Below, one piece after another: positions 6,817-7,481 of a stretch of 7,481 bases of DNA. The DNA is from an uncultured Acetatifactor sp. Its GTDB lineage: Bacteria > Bacillota > Clostridia > Lachnospirales > Lachnospiraceae. The stretch spans positions 1 through 7,481 of the forward strand of contig CAOOJO010000122.1 in NCBI GenBank assembly GCA_948496895.1, in the 5' to 3' direction. Position numbers and translations under genes: made by a program. The notes beneath the pieces were generated by a model. It was not told the origin of the DNA. It did not search any database and saw only the letters and a list, made by a program, of their open reading frames with translations. Every line of letters begins with the position of its first letter. Positions within the stretch are counted from its first letter, which is position 1.

Positions 6817-7481
6817 ATGTTCCGGGTATTGATAGCGGATGACGAGAATTCTGTGATACAATCTATGGTAGGCTCCGTTCCCTGGGTGGAGCTGGGGCTG
6901 GTGGTGGCGGCTACGGCATCGGACGGCAGGGAGGCGCTGAGACTGGCCCAGGAGGAGCAGGTGGACGTAGCAATCATCGATATCCGCATGCCGGGGCTCA
7001 ACGGCCTGGAGCTCTGCGAGCAGCTGCGCAGGGGGAATGAGAAGATGCAGCTGATTATCGCCAGCGGCTATGCGGAATTCGCCTATGCGGAGAAAGCCAT
7101 TCAATACGGCGTCATCGGATATTGCCTGAAGCCCCTGGACTATACCCAGATGACCCGGTTTTTGCGCAAGGCGGTGCAGAACCTGAACCGGGACAGGCAC
7201 ATCGGGGACTGGGAAGACCTGGTGGACGTGCTGGAGCGGCGCAACCCAACGGAGATCAGGGAATGCCTTTCCGGTCTGGGGTTCACCCAGGAGAGGTGCT
7301 TCCTGGCGGCCTCCGTGGGGGAGCGGAAGCTGGAGGCGTTGGATCAGGCGGGGATATGCCTGCGGCTGGGCTGGCGGCAGTGGGGTTATATCATGAAGAC
7401 AGACCGGGTGTCGGAGCTGGCGGGGACGCTGGGGCTGGCGGGGCGGGTGGTGTTCCCGGGGCAGGTGGGGGACATCCCGGC
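6817..7481 (+). CDS. YesN-like response regulator, 3'-truncated by window
   Basis: The frame is open from ATG 6817 to the window edge (221 complete codons). It starts MFRVLIADDE, with the acidic pair Asp8-Asp9. The phospho-acceptor is Asp55 in VAIIDIRMPGLNGLEL, the switch residue is Ser83 in IASGYAEFAYAEKAI, and the conserved lysine is Lys105 in GYCLKPLDY. These match the receiver domain of YesN/AraC-type regulators. Residues from about 125 to 221 are a middle region that I do not recognise with confidence; in long members of this family such a region separates the receiver from a C-terminal AraC-type (HTH_18) DNA-binding domain, which would lie beyond this window. It follows the YesM-like kinase closely and is its likely partner. 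The cut end is the window edge, not a gene defect. Confidence 0.92.
   Translation, partial: MFRVLIADDENSVIQSMVGSVPWVELGLVVAATASDGREALRLAQEEQVDVAIIDIRMPGLNGLELCEQLRRGNEKMQLIIASGYAEFAYAEKAIQYGVIGYCLKPLDYTQMTRFLRKAVQNLNRDRHIGDWEDLVDVLERRNPTEIRECLSGLGFTQERCFLAASVGERKLEALDQAGICLRLGWRQWGYIMKTDRVSELAGTLGLAGRVVFPGQVGDIP

Overview
The window reads as chromosomal DNA from a moderately GC-rich Firmicute, most likely a gut Clostridia/Lachnospiraceae-type organism. This is inferred from strong AGGAGG-type ribosome binding sites, sigma-A-like promoters, a VanR/VanS-style two-component pair and a YesM/YesN-style pair. The species cannot be named from the sequence. All genes are on the + strand and are tightly packed. 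No RNA genes, CRISPR arrays or recognisable transposases are visible.

Layout. (1) Positions 1-467 are the 3' part of an OmpR/VanR-class response regulator. (2) Positions 607-3219 encode its probable partner, an 870-residue membrane histidine kinase. It has a large (~310 aa) unrecognised extracytoplasmic region and about six predicted membrane spans. (3) Positions 3282-4874 encode a 530-residue AAA-like ATPase with a C-terminal PD-(D/E)XK nuclease-like domain. It appears to be a self-contained unit: a near-consensus promoter (3216-3244) begins on the stop codon of the kinase gene, and a hairpin terminator (4893-4934) follows. (4) After an AT-rich spacer with its own extended -10 promoter, positions 5041-6765 encode a LytS/YesM-family sensor kinase. 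(5) From 6817 to the window edge runs the start of its probable partner, a YesN-like response regulator cut off by the window.

How the genes work together. The two kinase/regulator pairs are of different families and are probably two independent signalling systems. In the first the regulator precedes the kinase; in the second the kinase precedes the regulator. The ATPase/nuclease gene between them has no visible link to either signalling system, and its sampled base composition is lower in GC than the kinase before it. I read it as an accessory cassette placed between two signalling operons. It is the most interesting item here, but its function cannot be determined from sequence alone. Very long open frames on the - strand (478-3150, 5002-6642, 4212-4967) are explained as codon-register shadows of the sense genes.
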